Assembly (NCBI RefSeq): GCF_023051105.1 | Contig: NZ_JALKIL010000019.1 | Location: forward strand, 1-64,000 | Direction: 5' to 3' | Length of the DNA: 64,000 bases | From: Anaerobiospirillum sp. NML120449 | GTDB taxonomy: Bacteria > Pseudomonadota > Gammaproteobacteria > Enterobacterales > Succinivibrionaceae | Shown: positions 19,136 to 29,064 of the stretch, in pieces | Position numbering within the stretch: position 1 is the first letter of the stretch | How the letters are laid out: each line of letters opens with the position of its first letter | Position numbers and translations under genes: made by a program | The notes under the pieces: model-generated | The model's database searches: none | What the model was told of the DNA's origin: nothing | What the model saw: only the letters and a program-made list of their open reading frames with translations

Positions 19136-22100
19136 ATGAGTGATAAATCCTCCACTTCTTTCAGCTCTTTTGCCGATCTTAAGGATCTGCAGGCACGTCT
19201 GCGCCGCCAGGAGGCCGATCAGGCCCAGGCAAAGGCAGATGCCATCGTTGTAAAGGAGGGCGCTGAACATACCAATCCACTCAAGCAGAAAGCTGCCCGT
19301 CTTGAGAAGTACACTACTGCAGCCATGAACCGTGATGCTGAGCGTAAAGACAGTGCTCAGAAGAAAGACAGTTTCCAGCAGAAAGGCAGTGCTTCGCATA
19401 CAGACAGTGATCAGGGGCAGGATAACAGCCGTGGTCATTCAGGCAGCAGGGACGACAGGCCGCGCCATGGTCGTGGTGAGCATGCCAATGACAGCAGCCG
19501 CAGTGAGCGCTCCGGTCGTGCTGCCCGTGACCATGGTCAGGGCAGCAGGGGCGGTAATGGTGGACATGGCCGTAACAGGCAGAGCAGCAATGATGCCCAT
19601 GGCAATCATGGCAGAAACAGTGATCGTCGCAATAGTCGTAAGAACGAGGCTACTCCCGAAGAGCGCCTTGAGCAGGCCTTAAACCGTCTGCAGAACAAGG
19701 CTGACTCTCTTAACCGTCACCATCAAAAAGATCAGCAAAGAGCTGCCGCCGCCGCTCAAAATAATGAGCGCAATGCAGACAGCGAGCGCAATGACCGTAA
19801 TGGCAGCTGTGAGCGCAGTGGCCACAATGAGCATAATGGCTGCAACAGGAATGGCAACGGCTCACAGAGCGCATCGGCCAAGGGCGGCAGGGACAACACA
19901 GGTCGTAACAGGGGCCGATCTGGCGGCTCTTCAGAACACTCTGCAGAATATATTGCAGAGCGTCATAATGCTTCACAAAACAGAAAAGAAAAGGGGCGAG
20001 ACCGCAAGGAGCGCTCAGACAGGGCAGCACGTAAAAACCGTGCTCCGCTCCTGCAGGGACGCTATTTTGATCTGGAAGCTCTCAAGGCTGTACGTGCTCT
20101 TGATGATGTTATTTCCTGGCAGGCCCGTCGTCAGGCTTATCGCCGCCTGAACGAGATTGACAGTCTGATCCTCAAAACCATGCAGGATCTCATGGATGAG
20201 CAGGCATCCGATGCCAGAAAGGCAGAATCGGCTGCATCTGCAGCTGCTGCACAGTCAGCCGCTGCACCATCAGATGCATCAGTTCCTTCAGCCGATGTTC
20301 AGCCAGTAAAAGACCAGTCATCTGCCTATCAGGACAAGCCAGCTGAGGGTATGGAGCAGCCTGTTGATGCAGCTGCATCGGAAGCTGTATCGCCAGCTGC
20401 TGAGTCGGCCATGGAGCAGCCTGCTGACGCAGCTGCATCGCCAGCAGCTGAGTCAGCCATGGAGCAGCCAGGTAAGGTTGCAGCAGGTGCTGCAGCTTCA
20501 GTTGCTGAAGATACAGCTCCTCTTGCTGGTGCTGCGGCAGCTCAGGGTAAGGGGCTTACTCGTGATGAGCTCAAGGAGCTGGCACTGGGCAGTGCTGCTG
20601 TAAGCGCAAAGCGTGAACAGCTGCTGCTGTGGCTTGAAGAGCAGAAGGCTGATATTGAGCGCCGCAATAACAATGTGCCGCCACTTGAGTACCCTGAGTC
20701 TTTGCCTGTAAGTCAGCGCCGTGAGGAAATTGTCAAAGCCATTGCTGAAAATCAGGTGGTTATTATTGCCGGTGAAACCGGCTCTGGTAAGACCACTCAG
20801 ATTCCTAAGATGTGCCTTGAGGCCGGCTATGGACGTCGCGGTCTTATCGGTCATACTCAGCCACGTCGTCTGGCCGCACGTGCTGTAGCTGCCCGTATTG
20901 CTGAAGAAATGCATGAGCAGCTGGGTAAGAGTGTCTCTTACAAGGTACGTTTTACTGATATCAGCTCACCTGAGTCTTACATCAAGCTGATGACTGACGG
21001 TATTCTGCTTTCTGAGCTGGCATATGACCGTCTGTTACTGGGCTATGACGTCATCATTATCGACGAAGCTCATGAGCGCTCTCTTAATATCGATTTCCTG
21101 CTGGGATATCTGAAGAATCTTCTGCACAGCCGTCCTGATCTCAAACTCATCATTACCTCCGCTACCATTGATGTGGAACGTTTTTCTGCCCACTTCGATA
21201 ATGCTCCAATTATTGAGGTGTCCGGTCGCACCTATCCAGTGGAAGTGGTTTATATGCCGCTTATGGATGACAACCGTGGTCTGTACATTGAGGGACATGA
21301 TGGTAAAGGACGCTATGAAAATGATCATGGCAGTGCCAACCATATTCTTAGCAACCGTAATGACCTGATTGATGCAGCTCTGAGCGATTCAGGACCGGGC
21401 GCATGGCGTGATTATCAGACTTCAGGTCCTGGCGCCGGTGGTGGCTCCATGGCGGCTTTACGTGCCGCCGCAGCCGCATCTGCAGCCTCATCTGCATCTT
21501 CTGCAGGTGCCGGTTCTGCTGCTGCCCGTGCCGCAGCTGCCCGCAACAATGCAGCTGATGATGATCGTGATCTGGCTGACACCATGGATCTGCGTCAGGG
21601 TATTTTGCAGGCCATTCACTATCTGCAAAAGCGTGGACGTGGCGATACCCTGGTATTCCTGCCTGGCGAGCGCGATATTCTGGAAATTTCCCAGTTCCTG
21701 CGCAAGGCCGGTCTGCGTGACACCGAGATTGTTCCACTGTATGCACGTCTTGCTACTGCAGAGCAGAACAAAATCTTCACCGAGCACAGCGGTGTACGTA
21801 TTGTGCTGGCCACCAACGTAGCTGAAACCTCGCTGACCGTACCGGGCATACGTTATGTTATTGATCCTGGTCTTGCCCGTATTTCACGTTACTCATCACG
21901 TACCAAGGTGCAGCGTCTGCCAATTGAGCCAATTTCCCAGGCCAGTGCCAATCAGCGTAAAGGCCGTTGTGGTCGTGTCAGTGACGGTATTTGCGTGCGC
22001 CTGTACTCCAAAGAGGATTTTGACAACCGTCCACAGTTTACTGATCCGGAAATCCTGCGAACCAATCTGGCCTCGGTTCTGCTGCAGATGGCTTCACTGC

Positions 22101-24964
22101 GTCTTGGCAGAATTGAGAATTTCCCTTTTATTGACGCTCCGGCCCCACGTCAGGTAAGTGATGGTCTTCGTCTGCTCGATGAGCTTGGTGCTGTAAGCGA
22201 GCGCCCATGGACCGGCAGTGGCAATGACTCCGGAAACGCAAATGTTGCAGTCAGCGGCAGTGACAGCAATGCTGATGGCGATACAGGTGAGGTACGTAGT
22301 CGTAACTCAGGCCACAGTGGCCGTGGCCGCAATGGTGATGGTGATCAGCTGCATCTTACTCAGGTTGGCCGCATGATCTCCCGTCTGCCTTGCGATCCTC
22401 GTCTTGGTCGTATGATTGTAGAGGCATCAAAGTACCGTGCTCTCACCGAGGTACTGGTCATTGTGTCAGCTCTGGCAGTCATGGATCCTCGTGAGTACCC
22501 GCTTGATAAGAAAGAAGCCGCAGCTCAGTACCATCGTCGCTTTAACGATGAGAAGTCTGACTTCCTGTCCATCCTCAAGCTCTATGACTACATCAGAGAG
22601 CTGCAGAGCTCACTGTCCGGTTCTGCGCTGCGCCGTCAGCTCAAGCAGGAGTTTATTTCATTCCTGAGAGTGCGTGAGTGGCTTGATGTGCTGCGTCAGC
22701 TGCGTGCCAGTGCTCAGCTCATGGGGCTTAACTTCAATGAGGAAAAGGCTGATTACGAGTCCATTCACCGTTCTCTTATATCAGGCCTTCTAAGTCATCT
22801 GGGTATGCTTGAGCCAAATGGCGCCAACTATATCGGTGCCCGTGGCTCACGTTTTGTCATCTTCCCGGCTTCGGCTCTGGCTAAAAAACCTCCTAAGTGG
22901 ATCTGTGCAGCTGAACTCTCAGAGACCAGCCGTCTTTTTGCCCGTACTGTAGCTTCCATTGACCCTGTCTATGCTGAGGCCTGTGCCGGTCATCTGATTA
23001 AGAACAGCTATAACGAGCCGCACTGGTCCAAGAAGAACGGTGCTGTTATGGCCTCTCTGACCCGCAGCATCTACGGTCTGCCTATTGTGCAAAAGCGCAT
23101 GGTTCAGTATCAGGATATTGATCCTCGTCTGTGTCATGAGCTGATGATTTCAGATGGCTTTGTTGGAGGCAACCTTGAGTGCAACCATCGCTTCTTCAAG
23201 CACAATATCTCTCTTATCGATGATGTAGAGTATCTTGAAGACAAGGTGCGTCGCCGTGATCTGCTGGTAGATGCCAGCACTCTTGAGCAGTTCTATGCCG
23301 AACGCATTCCTGAGCATATCTGCAACATCCGCGATTTTGACAAGTGGTGGAAGACAAAGAGCAAGGAAGATCCGCATTTTCTCGACTTCAGCTATGAGCT
23401 GATTGCTCGCACAGACATTATGGGCATTGAGGAGCGCTCTTATCCTGAGTTCTGGCATCAGGGCTCCCTGCGCTTCAAGCTCAGCTATGTCTTTGATATA
23501 GGCTCTGACAGAGACGGTGTCACAGTACATATTCCTATTACTGTGCTCAATCAGGTCAAGGTTGAGGCTTTCCTGTGGCAGATTCCAGGTATGCGAAACG
23601 AGCTGTTTGCTACCTTAATCCGCTCACTGCCAAAGCGTCTGCGCCGCAATCTGATTCCGGCACCTGAGTATGCCAAGGCCCTCGAGGAAAGCCTGTCCAT
23701 ATACACAGCCGGTATCAATAACCCTGATGCTGCAGCAACTGCAGCCGGGGCCTCAGGCTCTGTACAAGGCGCAGGCGCGGGCGCTGACAGTTCGGGCAAT
23801 CCTGCAAGGGGAGGCGGTCTTGCTGCCAGGGCTGCAAAGTCTGCCCGTGGCTCTGACAATCTCTTTACTGCCGTAGCACGCGAGCTTACCCGTATGGGTG
23901 GTGAGATTGTTACTGCCGATGATTTTGACCGCAGCCTTATTCCTGATTATCTTTTTGTCAATTTCTCCATTGAGGATGTCAATGGTCAGGAAATAGCTTT
24001 TGGTAAGGACTTTACTGCTCTGTCATCACGACTGCAGGGCAAGGCCCGCGAGGTGCTCCATCAGGTGGTGCGTACTCATAAGGTCAGTGCTCCGGCTCAG
24101 GAGTGGGAGTATGGCACTATCAAGAAAGAGCAGGTTACCCGCCAGGGATCATTGCGTATTACTGCCTATCCGGCTCTTACTGACAGAGGAGATGGTGTAA
24201 CCCTTGAGCTTTATGACAATCCGCAGCGTCAGGCACGTGCCATGGAGCAGGGCGCAGTAAAGCTTATTGCTCTGAGTCTCAAGAGCCCAACTGGTTATCT
24301 TGAAACTCATCTGCCTAACAGGGCCAAGCTGTCGATGTACTATCAGCCTCTGGGATCTATCAAAGAGCTGATTTTCGATCTCATGCTCTGTGCCATCAGA
24401 AACATCATGGATCGCAATGGCGGTGTGCCATGGGATGAAGAGAGCTTTGTACGCATCAAGGAGATAGTACGAGGTGAGCTCAATGATGAAGCTCTGAGCA
24501 TTGCCCGCAGCATCGAGGACAGCCTTATTAAGGCTCACGAGCTGCGTCGTCTGCTCAAGCGCAGCATTTCCTTTGATCAGGCCCGCTCTTATGCTGACAT
24601 GCAGGCCCAGCTGGACAGCCTTATCTACAAGGGCTTTATCAGCGACTGTGGCACTGAACATTTAAGCGAACTGCCACGCTATCTTCAGGCCGCTCTTGAG
24701 CGCCTGCAGCGCCTCAACCGCGATGTAGTACGTGACCAGATGTATATGCGTACTCTTGATAACCTCAATGAGGAGTACCAGAAGGTTATACGCAGTTATC
24801 ACGAAGATCTGCTGCCTCCGCCGCTCAAAGATGTACGCTGGATGATTGAGGAGCTGCGCGTATCCTACTTTGCCCAGCACCTTGGTGTGAATGGCCCAAT
24901 CTCGGACAAGCGTATCTACAGCGAGCTCGAGCGCATCACCCGCGAGTGGCCACCTCACAAGTAA
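19136..24964 (+). CDS. hrpA: ATP-dependent RNA helicase HrpA with long disordered insertions
   Basis: This 1942-residue DEAH-box helicase is homologous to E. coli HrpA (1300 residues), which acts on RNA and helps resolve stalled ribosomes. Walker A GETGSGKTT lies at about 546-554, DEAH at 643-646 and motif VI QRKGRCGRV near 940. The C-terminal half carries the HrpA-specific DUF3418 region. Four segments are extra. The N-terminal extension at about 60-305 is rich in R, N, G, S and H. An Ala/Pro/Glu-rich insert lies at about 365-480, an Ala/Gly/Ser insert between the two RecA domains (about 745-820), and Gly/Asn/Ser or Ala/Gly inserts near 1025-1060 and 1525-1580. The canonical N-terminal helical part seems to resume at GRYFDLEALKAVRALDD. 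It is likely monocistronic, with a strong terminator downstream. Confidence 0.95.
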   Translation: MSDKSSTSFSSFADLKDLQARLRRQEADQAQAKADAIVVKEGAEHTNPLKQKAARLEKYTTAAMNRDAERKDSAQKKDSFQQKGSASHTDSDQGQDNSRGHSGSRDDRPRHGRGEHANDSSRSERSGRAARDHGQGSRGGNGGHGRNRQSSNDAHGNHGRNSDRRNSRKNEATPEERLEQALNRLQNKADSLNRHHQKDQQRAAAAAQNNERNADSERNDRNGSCERSGHNEHNGCNRNGNGSQSASAKGGRDNTGRNRGRSGGSSEHSAEYIAERHNASQNRKEKGRDRKERSDRAARKNRAPLLQGRYFDLEALKAVRALDDVISWQARRQAYRRLNEIDSLILKTMQDLMDEQASDARKAESAASAAAAQSAAAPSDASVPSADVQPVKDQSSAYQDKPAEGMEQPVDAAASEAVSPAAESAMEQPADAAASPAAESAMEQPGKVAAGAAASVAEDTAPLAGAAAAQGKGLTRDELKELALGSAAVSAKREQLLLWLEEQKADIERRNNNVPPLEYPESLPVSQRREEIVKAIAENQVVIIAGETGSGKTTQIPKMCLEAGYGRRGLIGHTQPRRLAARAVAARIAEEMHEQLGKSVSYKVRFTDISSPESYIKLMTDGILLSELAYDRLLLGYDVIIIDEAHERSLNIDFLLGYLKNLLHSRPDLKLIITSATIDVERFSAHFDNAPIIEVSGRTYPVEVVYMPLMDDNRGLYIEGHDGKGRYENDHGSANHILSNRNDLIDAALSDSGPGAWRDYQTSGPGAGGGSMAALRAAAAASAASSASSAGAGSAAARAAAARNNAADDDRDLADTMDLRQGILQAIHYLQKRGRGDTLVFLPGERDILEISQFLRKAGLRDTEIVPLYARLATAEQNKIFTEHSGVRIVLATNVAETSLTVPGIRYVIDPGLARISRYSSRTKVQRLPIEPISQASANQRKGRCGRVSDGICVRLYSKEDFDNRPQFTDPEILRTNLASVLLQMASLRLGRIENFPFIDAPAPRQVSDGLRLLDELGAVSERPWTGSGNDSGNANVAVSGSDSNADGDTGEVRSRNSGHSGRGRNGDGDQLHLTQVGRMISRLPCDPRLGRMIVEASKYRALTEVLVIVSALAVMDPREYPLDKKEAAAQYHRRFNDEKSDFLSILKLYDYIRELQSSLSGSALRRQLKQEFISFLRVREWLDVLRQLRASAQLMGLNFNEEKADYESIHRSLISGLLSHLGMLEPNGANYIGARGSRFVIFPASALAKKPPKWICAAELSETSRLFARTVASIDPVYAEACAGHLIKNSYNEPHWSKKNGAVMASLTRSIYGLPIVQKRMVQYQDIDPRLCHELMISDGFVGGNLECNHRFFKHNISLIDDVEYLEDKVRRRDLLVDASTLEQFYAERIPEHICNIRDFDKWWKTKSKEDPHFLDFSYELIARTDIMGIEERSYPEFWHQGSLRFKLSYVFDIGSDRDGVTVHIPITVLNQVKVEAFLWQIPGMRNELFATLIRSLPKRLRRNLIPAPEYAKALEESLSIYTAGINNPDAAATAAGASGSVQGAGAGADSSGNPARGGGLAARAAKSARGSDNLFTAVARELTRMGGEIVTADDFDRSLIPDYLFVNFSIEDVNGQEIAFGKDFTALSSRLQGKAREVLHQVVRTHKVSAPAQEWEYGTIKKEQVTRQGSLRITAYPALTDRGDGVTLELYDNPQRQARAMEQGAVKLIALSLKSPTGYLETHLPNRAKLSMYYQPLGSIKELIFDLMLCAIRNIMDRNGGVPWDEESFVRIKEIVRGELNDEALSIARSIEDSLIKAHELRRLLKRSISFDQARSYADMQAQLDSLIYKGFISDCGTEHLSELPRYLQAALERLQRLNRDVVRDQMYMRTLDNLNEEYQKVIRSYHEDLLPPPLKDVRWMIEELRVSYFAQHLGVNGPISDKRIYSELERITREWPPHK

Positions 24965-25070
24965 CTGTCCACCGGCCGAAGATCCGCCGGCCGAAGATCC
25001 GCCGACCCACCGATTTGGCGGCCATGCTGGCCGGTGGCCCTGGCAGTCCATTGGCCCCTGCCAGAACAGA

Positions 25071-25110
25071 AAGGGGACAGTCTGAACAAATCAGACTGTC
25101 CCCTTCTTTT
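25071..25110 (+). terminator. hrpA terminator
   Basis: AAGGGGACAGTCTGA and TCAGACTGTCCCCTT form a perfect 15-bp stem with an ACAAA loop, then CTTTTT. The stem sequence recurs at 28916-28952. Confidence 0.9.
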
Positions 25111-25531
25111 TGCGCAGATAGCGCAGGTCTTCAAAATTTTGAAAATGTAAAGCTAATTTGACGCATGTATTTTCTGGCCCCGGCTTAGCGCAGTTCCTGT
25201 GGCATAAGGCAGAGCAGTTCATGACTTGCGAAACTGCTTATACACAAGGATTTGCATGTGTCTTTCGGATACCGTGATGATTGAAAGCTGGAAAAATAGT
25301 TTCAGTTATTTTTAGAAATAATGAAATGGCTGTCTGACTGATAAATAAGGCAAATGCAGGGCAATTTGCTGTCAGATTACATAGATACGTAATTTCTGTC
25401 TGGCAAGTGTCTTGCAGTGTCTGGATTGATCGAATACCGTGTCATCGCTTACATACAAGTAATGAGCGTGGCTTCCATAGTTTTTCAGGCCCGTCAGGGT
25501 CAGTATTAGAACCAGAACATGGAGATAAAGA
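25111..25531. other. Leader region of the flagellin cluster
   Basis: AT-rich 420-base stretch containing the sigma-54 promoter at 25401-25415 and a leader of about 105 bases to the first flagellin. Confidence 0.6.
25401..25415 (+). promoter_or_regulatory. Sigma-54 promoter of the first flagellin
   Basis: TGGCAAGTGTCTTGC matches the -24/-12 consensus TGGCACG-N4-TTGC at ten of eleven fixed positions with the exact spacing. Transcription would start near 25427. Sigma-54 control of a leading flagellin is known from polar flagellates such as Vibrio. Confidence 0.8.
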
Positions 25532-26470
25532 ATGGCCCTGTACGTTAATACGAATGTCAGCAGCATTAATGCCCAGCGCAAGCTGAGCAATGCTACGCTG
25601 AGCTTAAACACCTCATATCAGCGCCTCTCTTCAGGCCTGCGTATCAACTCAGCCAAGGACGACGCAGCTGGTCTGCAGATTTCCGACCGCCTGACCTCTC
25701 AGATCAACGGCCTTAATCAGGGCAACCGTAACACCAATGACGGTATCGCTCTGGCTCAGACCATTGAAGGTGCTCTGGACGAGACCACCAACATGCTGCA
25801 GCGTATCCGTGTGCTGGCGGTACAGTCCGCCAACGGTACCAACTCCCAGAAGGACCGCGATGCCCTCCAGGAAGAAGTAACCCAGCTCTCTGCTGAAATT
25901 ACCCGTATTGCCAAGCAGACAACCTTTGCTGGCGACCAGATTCTTGATGGCGCAGGTGCAGGTTTAATTCCGGGCACAGGTAATAACAAGGGCAAGATCG
26001 TATTCCAGGTAGGTGCTAATGCCGGCAATACTCTGTCTCTTGACTGGTCAGCTGCATTTACCATGTCTGGCCTTATTAAGCAGATAGGCATCAATGCGCC
26101 AGCAGCTAAGGACAACGGTCTGTTTAAAATTGCCGATGCATTTGGTCAAGGTAAGGCTGACTACCGCTGGTCTGTTTCCTCTGCAAGTAGCTCTACCAAG
26201 ACCCTTGAGAACATCGACAAGATGATTCAGGCTGTTGATTCCAAGCGTGCTGGCCTTGGTGCTTTACAGAACAGAATGGAAAGCACAATTCGTAACCAGG
26301 CTAACATTTCTGAGAACCAGTCTGATGCCCGTAGCCGCATAAGAGACACAGACTTCGCCTCTGAGACCGCTGCTCTTACTCAGAATAATATTATCCAGCA
26401 GGCTTCTCAGTCTGTTCTGGCCCAGGCCAACCAGCGTCCTACTATCGCTCTGAGCCTGCTGGGAGGCTAA
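25532..26470 (+). CDS. Flagellin 1
   Basis: This 312-residue filament subunit is exported through the flagellar apparatus and has no signal peptide. It consists of conserved D0/D1 halves: N-terminal about 1-140 ([20 protein letters not shown] at the start) and C-terminal from about 225 ([20 protein letters not shown] near the end). A short variable middle of some 80 residues joins them, so the large surface domains D2/D3 are missing. The ATG follows GGAG. It is the first of three tandem flagellins and the only one with a recognisable sigma-54 promoter. The TLR5-contact segment [15 protein letters not shown] is largely retained. Confidence 0.97.
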   Translation: MALYVNTNVSSINAQRKLSNATLSLNTSYQRLSSGLRINSAKDDAAGLQISDRLTSQINGLNQGNRNTNDGIALAQTIEGALDETTNMLQRIRVLAVQSANGTNSQKDRDALQEEVTQLSAEITRIAKQTTFAGDQILDGAGAGLIPGTGNNKGKIVFQVGANAGNTLSLDWSAAFTMSGLIKQIGINAPAAKDNGLFKIADAFGQGKADYRWSVSSASSSTKTLENIDKMIQAVDSKRAGLGALQNRMESTIRNQANISENQSDARSRIRDTDFASETAALTQNNIIQQASQSVLAQANQRPTIALSLLGG

Positions 26471-26607
26471 CAGAAAGTTTTCTGTCCAGCGAAAATTCTT
26501 TTTCGAAACTTTCTCTCTTATTTCTCTCTTAGATATCAAGTTGCTGTGCTGTGAAGCCCGTCGTTATTCAGGGTACGTAACCAGCATGCACACAACACTC
26601 CTGGAAG

Positions 26608-26633
26608 GCAGTACTTGTTAAGTACTGCTTTTC
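26608..26633 (+). terminator. Hairpin between flagellins 1 and 2
   Basis: GCAGTAC-TTGTTAA-GTACTGC followed by TTTTC. The same stem occurs before flagellin 3, in a conserved spacer. It could be a terminator or a processing or attenuation site. Confidence 0.5.
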
Positions 26634-26702
26634 AGCATTAAAAATATTACATAAAGACAACCAGTGAGCTGATGAGGTTCAAAAGGTTTTAGAGAGTAGA
26701 TT

Positions 26703-27623
26703 ATGGCTTTATACGTTAATACGAACGTCAGTTCCATCAATGCGCAACGCAAGCTCAGTAATGCCACTCTGAGCTTAAACACCTCATATCAGCGCCTCTC
26801 TTCAGGCCTGAGAATCAATTCCGCAAAGGACGACGCTGCAGGTCTGCAGATTGCTGATCGTCTGACTTCCCAGATTAATGGCCTTAATCAGGGCAACCGC
26901 AATACCAATGACGGTATCGCTCTGGCCCAGACCATCGAAGGTGCTCTGGACGAGACCACCAACATGCTGCAGCGTATCCGTGTGCTGGCCGTACAGTCCG
27001 CTAACGGTACTAACTCCCAGAAGGACCGTGATGCTCTTCAGGAGGAAGTAACCCAGCTGTCTGCTGAAATCACCCGTATTGCCAAGCAGACAACATTTGC
27101 TGGACAACAGATTCTGGACGGAGCTAAAGCTGGTCTTATACCTCAAAACGGCAAGCTGACTTTCCAGGTGGGTGCCAATGCTGGTAATACCTTAGATTTA
27201 GAGTGGTCAGATGCCTTTACTATGTCAGGTATTGCCAAGCAGGCTGGAATTAATCAACCTAGTGCTAAGAATAACGGCCTGACAAAGGTCGATATCGGTA
27301 ACAATAAATTTGACTATCGCTGGTCTGTATCTTCAGCCAGTACTTCTACCAAGACCCTTGAGAACATCGACAAGATGATTCAGGCAGTTGATTCCAAGCG
27401 TGCTGGTCTTGGTGCTTTACAGAACAGAATGGAAAGTACCATTCGTAACCAGGCTAATATCTCTGAAAATCAGTCTGATGCCCGTAGCCGCATAAGAGAC
27501 ACAGACTTCGCCTCTGAGACTGCTGCACTCACTCAGAACAACATTATCCAGCAGGCTTCTCAGTCTGTTCTGGCCCAGGCCAACCAGCGTCCAACTATCG
27601 CTCTGAGCCTGCTTGGAGGTTAA
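26703..27623 (+). CDS. Flagellin 2
   Basis: This 306-residue flagellin has the same domain plan as its neighbours. Residues 1-130 differ from flagellin 1 at very few positions (for example IADRL for ISDRL), and the last 90 are essentially identical. Differences concentrate in the middle (about 140-215). An AGAGAG site precedes the ATG. The 230-base spacer upstream shares blocks with the spacer before flagellin 3, including a CTTTCTCTCTTATTTCTCTC tract, a small hairpin and the AAAAGGTTTTAGAGAGTAGA leader, suggesting common control separate from flagellin 1. Confidence 0.97.
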   Translation: MALYVNTNVSSINAQRKLSNATLSLNTSYQRLSSGLRINSAKDDAAGLQIADRLTSQINGLNQGNRNTNDGIALAQTIEGALDETTNMLQRIRVLAVQSANGTNSQKDRDALQEEVTQLSAEITRIAKQTTFAGQQILDGAKAGLIPQNGKLTFQVGANAGNTLDLEWSDAFTMSGIAKQAGINQPSAKNNGLTKVDIGNNKFDYRWSVSSASTSTKTLENIDKMIQAVDSKRAGLGALQNRMESTIRNQANISENQSDARSRIRDTDFASETAALTQNNIIQQASQSVLAQANQRPTIALSLLGG

Positions 27624-27758
27624 CAGACAACGCTCTGTTGCCCCATATTTTTTTCGATACTTTCTCTCTTATTTCTCTCTTATATCTGAAGTTGATGTGC
27701 TTCTAAGCTCCCTGTGTAACAGGGGAGCTTCAGCTGTATGCACACAACTTTTTTGAAG

Positions 27759-27779
27759 GCAGTACCTGTTTCGTACTGC
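27759..27779 (+). other. Hairpin between flagellins 2 and 3
   Basis: GCAGTAC-CTGTTTC-GTACTGC keeps the stem of the equivalent hairpin at 26608 with a changed loop. It lacks a good T-run, which favours a regulatory or RNA-processing role over termination. Confidence 0.45.
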
Positions 27780-27853
27780 TGCTTCAATACTGAAAATATT
27801 ACAGAAAGATACCTTGTAACCTGTAAGGTATAAAAGGTTTTAGAGAGTAGAAT

Positions 27854-28807
27854 ATGGCTTTATACGTTAACACGAACGTCAGTTCGATCAATGCTCAGCG
27901 CAAGCTGAGTAATGCAACCCTGAGTTTGAATACCAGCTATCAGCGCCTCTCTTCAGGCCTGCGTATCAACTCAGCCAAGGACGACGCAGCCGGTCTGCAG
28001 ATCTCTGACCGCCTGACCTCCCAGATCAATGGCCTTAATCAGGGCAACCGCAACACCAATGACGGTATCGCTCTGGCCCAGACCATTGAAGGTGCTCTGG
28101 ACGAAACCACCAACATGCTGCAGCGTATTCGTGTGCTGGCGGTACAGTCTGCCAACGGTACCAACTCAGCTGCTGACCGTAAGGCTCTGCAGGAAGAGGT
28201 TACCCAGCTGTCTGCCGAAATCACACGTATCGCCAAGCAGACTACTTTCGCCGGTCAGCTCGTGCTTAACGGAAAGTACGATGCCAATAAAAATAAAAAC
28301 AGTCTCATTCCAGCAGACGGCAAGCTTACTTTCCAGGTAGGTGCAAACGCAGGTAATACCCTGCAGCTTGACTGGGGCAATGAGTTCACTTTAAGTGGAA
28401 TCGCTGTATTAGCTGGTATTCAGGCTGGTCAGATCGGTGCAACAGGCGATAAAGGCTTAGTTAAGTCAACTGCTGCTGGTGCAGGTGCAACTGCGGTTAT
28501 TCGTTTTGGCGTATGTACTGCTCAGGTAGCAACCAATACTCTGGCGAATATTGATGCTCTTATTCAGGCTGTTGATTCCAAGCGTGCTGGTCTGGGTGCT
28601 TTACAAAATAGAATGGAAAGCACTATTCGTAACCAGGCCAATATCTCTGAGAACCAGTCTGATGCCCGCAGCCGCATAAGAGACACAGACTTCGCCTCTG
28701 AGACCGCAGCTCTGACCCAGAACAACATTATCCAGCAGGCCTCCCAGACCGTGCTTGCTCAGGCCAACCAGCGTCCTACAATCGCTCTTAGCCTGTTAGG
28801 TCGTTAA
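27854..28807 (+). CDS. Flagellin 3
   Basis: This 317-residue flagellin is the most divergent of the three in the middle (about 140-230, with the insertion [12 protein letters not shown]) and has the changes SAADRKALQ and a final GR instead of GG. The N- and C-terminal polymerisation domains are otherwise almost identical to the other two. The leader and ribosome site are the same as for flagellin 2. A terminator follows 26 bases after the stop. Three co-assembled flagellins of this size are common in polar flagella with sheathed or composite filaments; which one dominates cannot be read here. Confidence 0.97.
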   Translation: MALYVNTNVSSINAQRKLSNATLSLNTSYQRLSSGLRINSAKDDAAGLQISDRLTSQINGLNQGNRNTNDGIALAQTIEGALDETTNMLQRIRVLAVQSANGTNSAADRKALQEEVTQLSAEITRIAKQTTFAGQLVLNGKYDANKNKNSLIPADGKLTFQVGANAGNTLQLDWGNEFTLSGIAVLAGIQAGQIGATGDKGLVKSTAAGAGATAVIRFGVCTAQVATNTLANIDALIQAVDSKRAGLGALQNRMESTIRNQANISENQSDARSRIRDTDFASETAALTQNNIIQQASQTVLAQANQRPTIALSLLGR

Positions 28808-28833
28808 TACAGTATTCTTTTATTATCATTCCA

Positions 28834-28855
28834 GGCGGGGCATACCCGCCTTTTC
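28834..28855 (+). terminator. Flagellin cluster terminator
   Basis: GGCGGG-GCATA-CCCGCC stem followed by TTTTC. Confidence 0.85.
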
Positions 28856-28914
28856 TCGCTCTATTAAAATCGATATTAGTATATGTATGGTGGATCCCTG
28901 CAGAGCGTAAAAAC

Positions 28915-28952
28915 TGAAGGGGACAGTCTGAGTTTTCAGGCTGTCCCCTTCG
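28915..28952 (-). terminator. Terminator of the HTH gene, with a stem like that at 25071
   Basis: GAAGGGGACAGTCTGA and TCAGGCTGTCCCCTTC form a stem. On the minus strand it is followed by AGTTTTTA, which suits the gene ending at 29065. The stem sequence is nearly the same as that of the hrpA terminator. Confidence 0.7.
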
Positions 28953-29064
28953 TTATTTTGGCCTTTAGATATAGCGTTATGGCGCTCGGAAACTGCGCAA
29001 CCAGCTGCTCCCGTATTGAGATTTATGAAGCTGTTCGTGGGCGGAATGGGCGCGCCAGCCCTGG

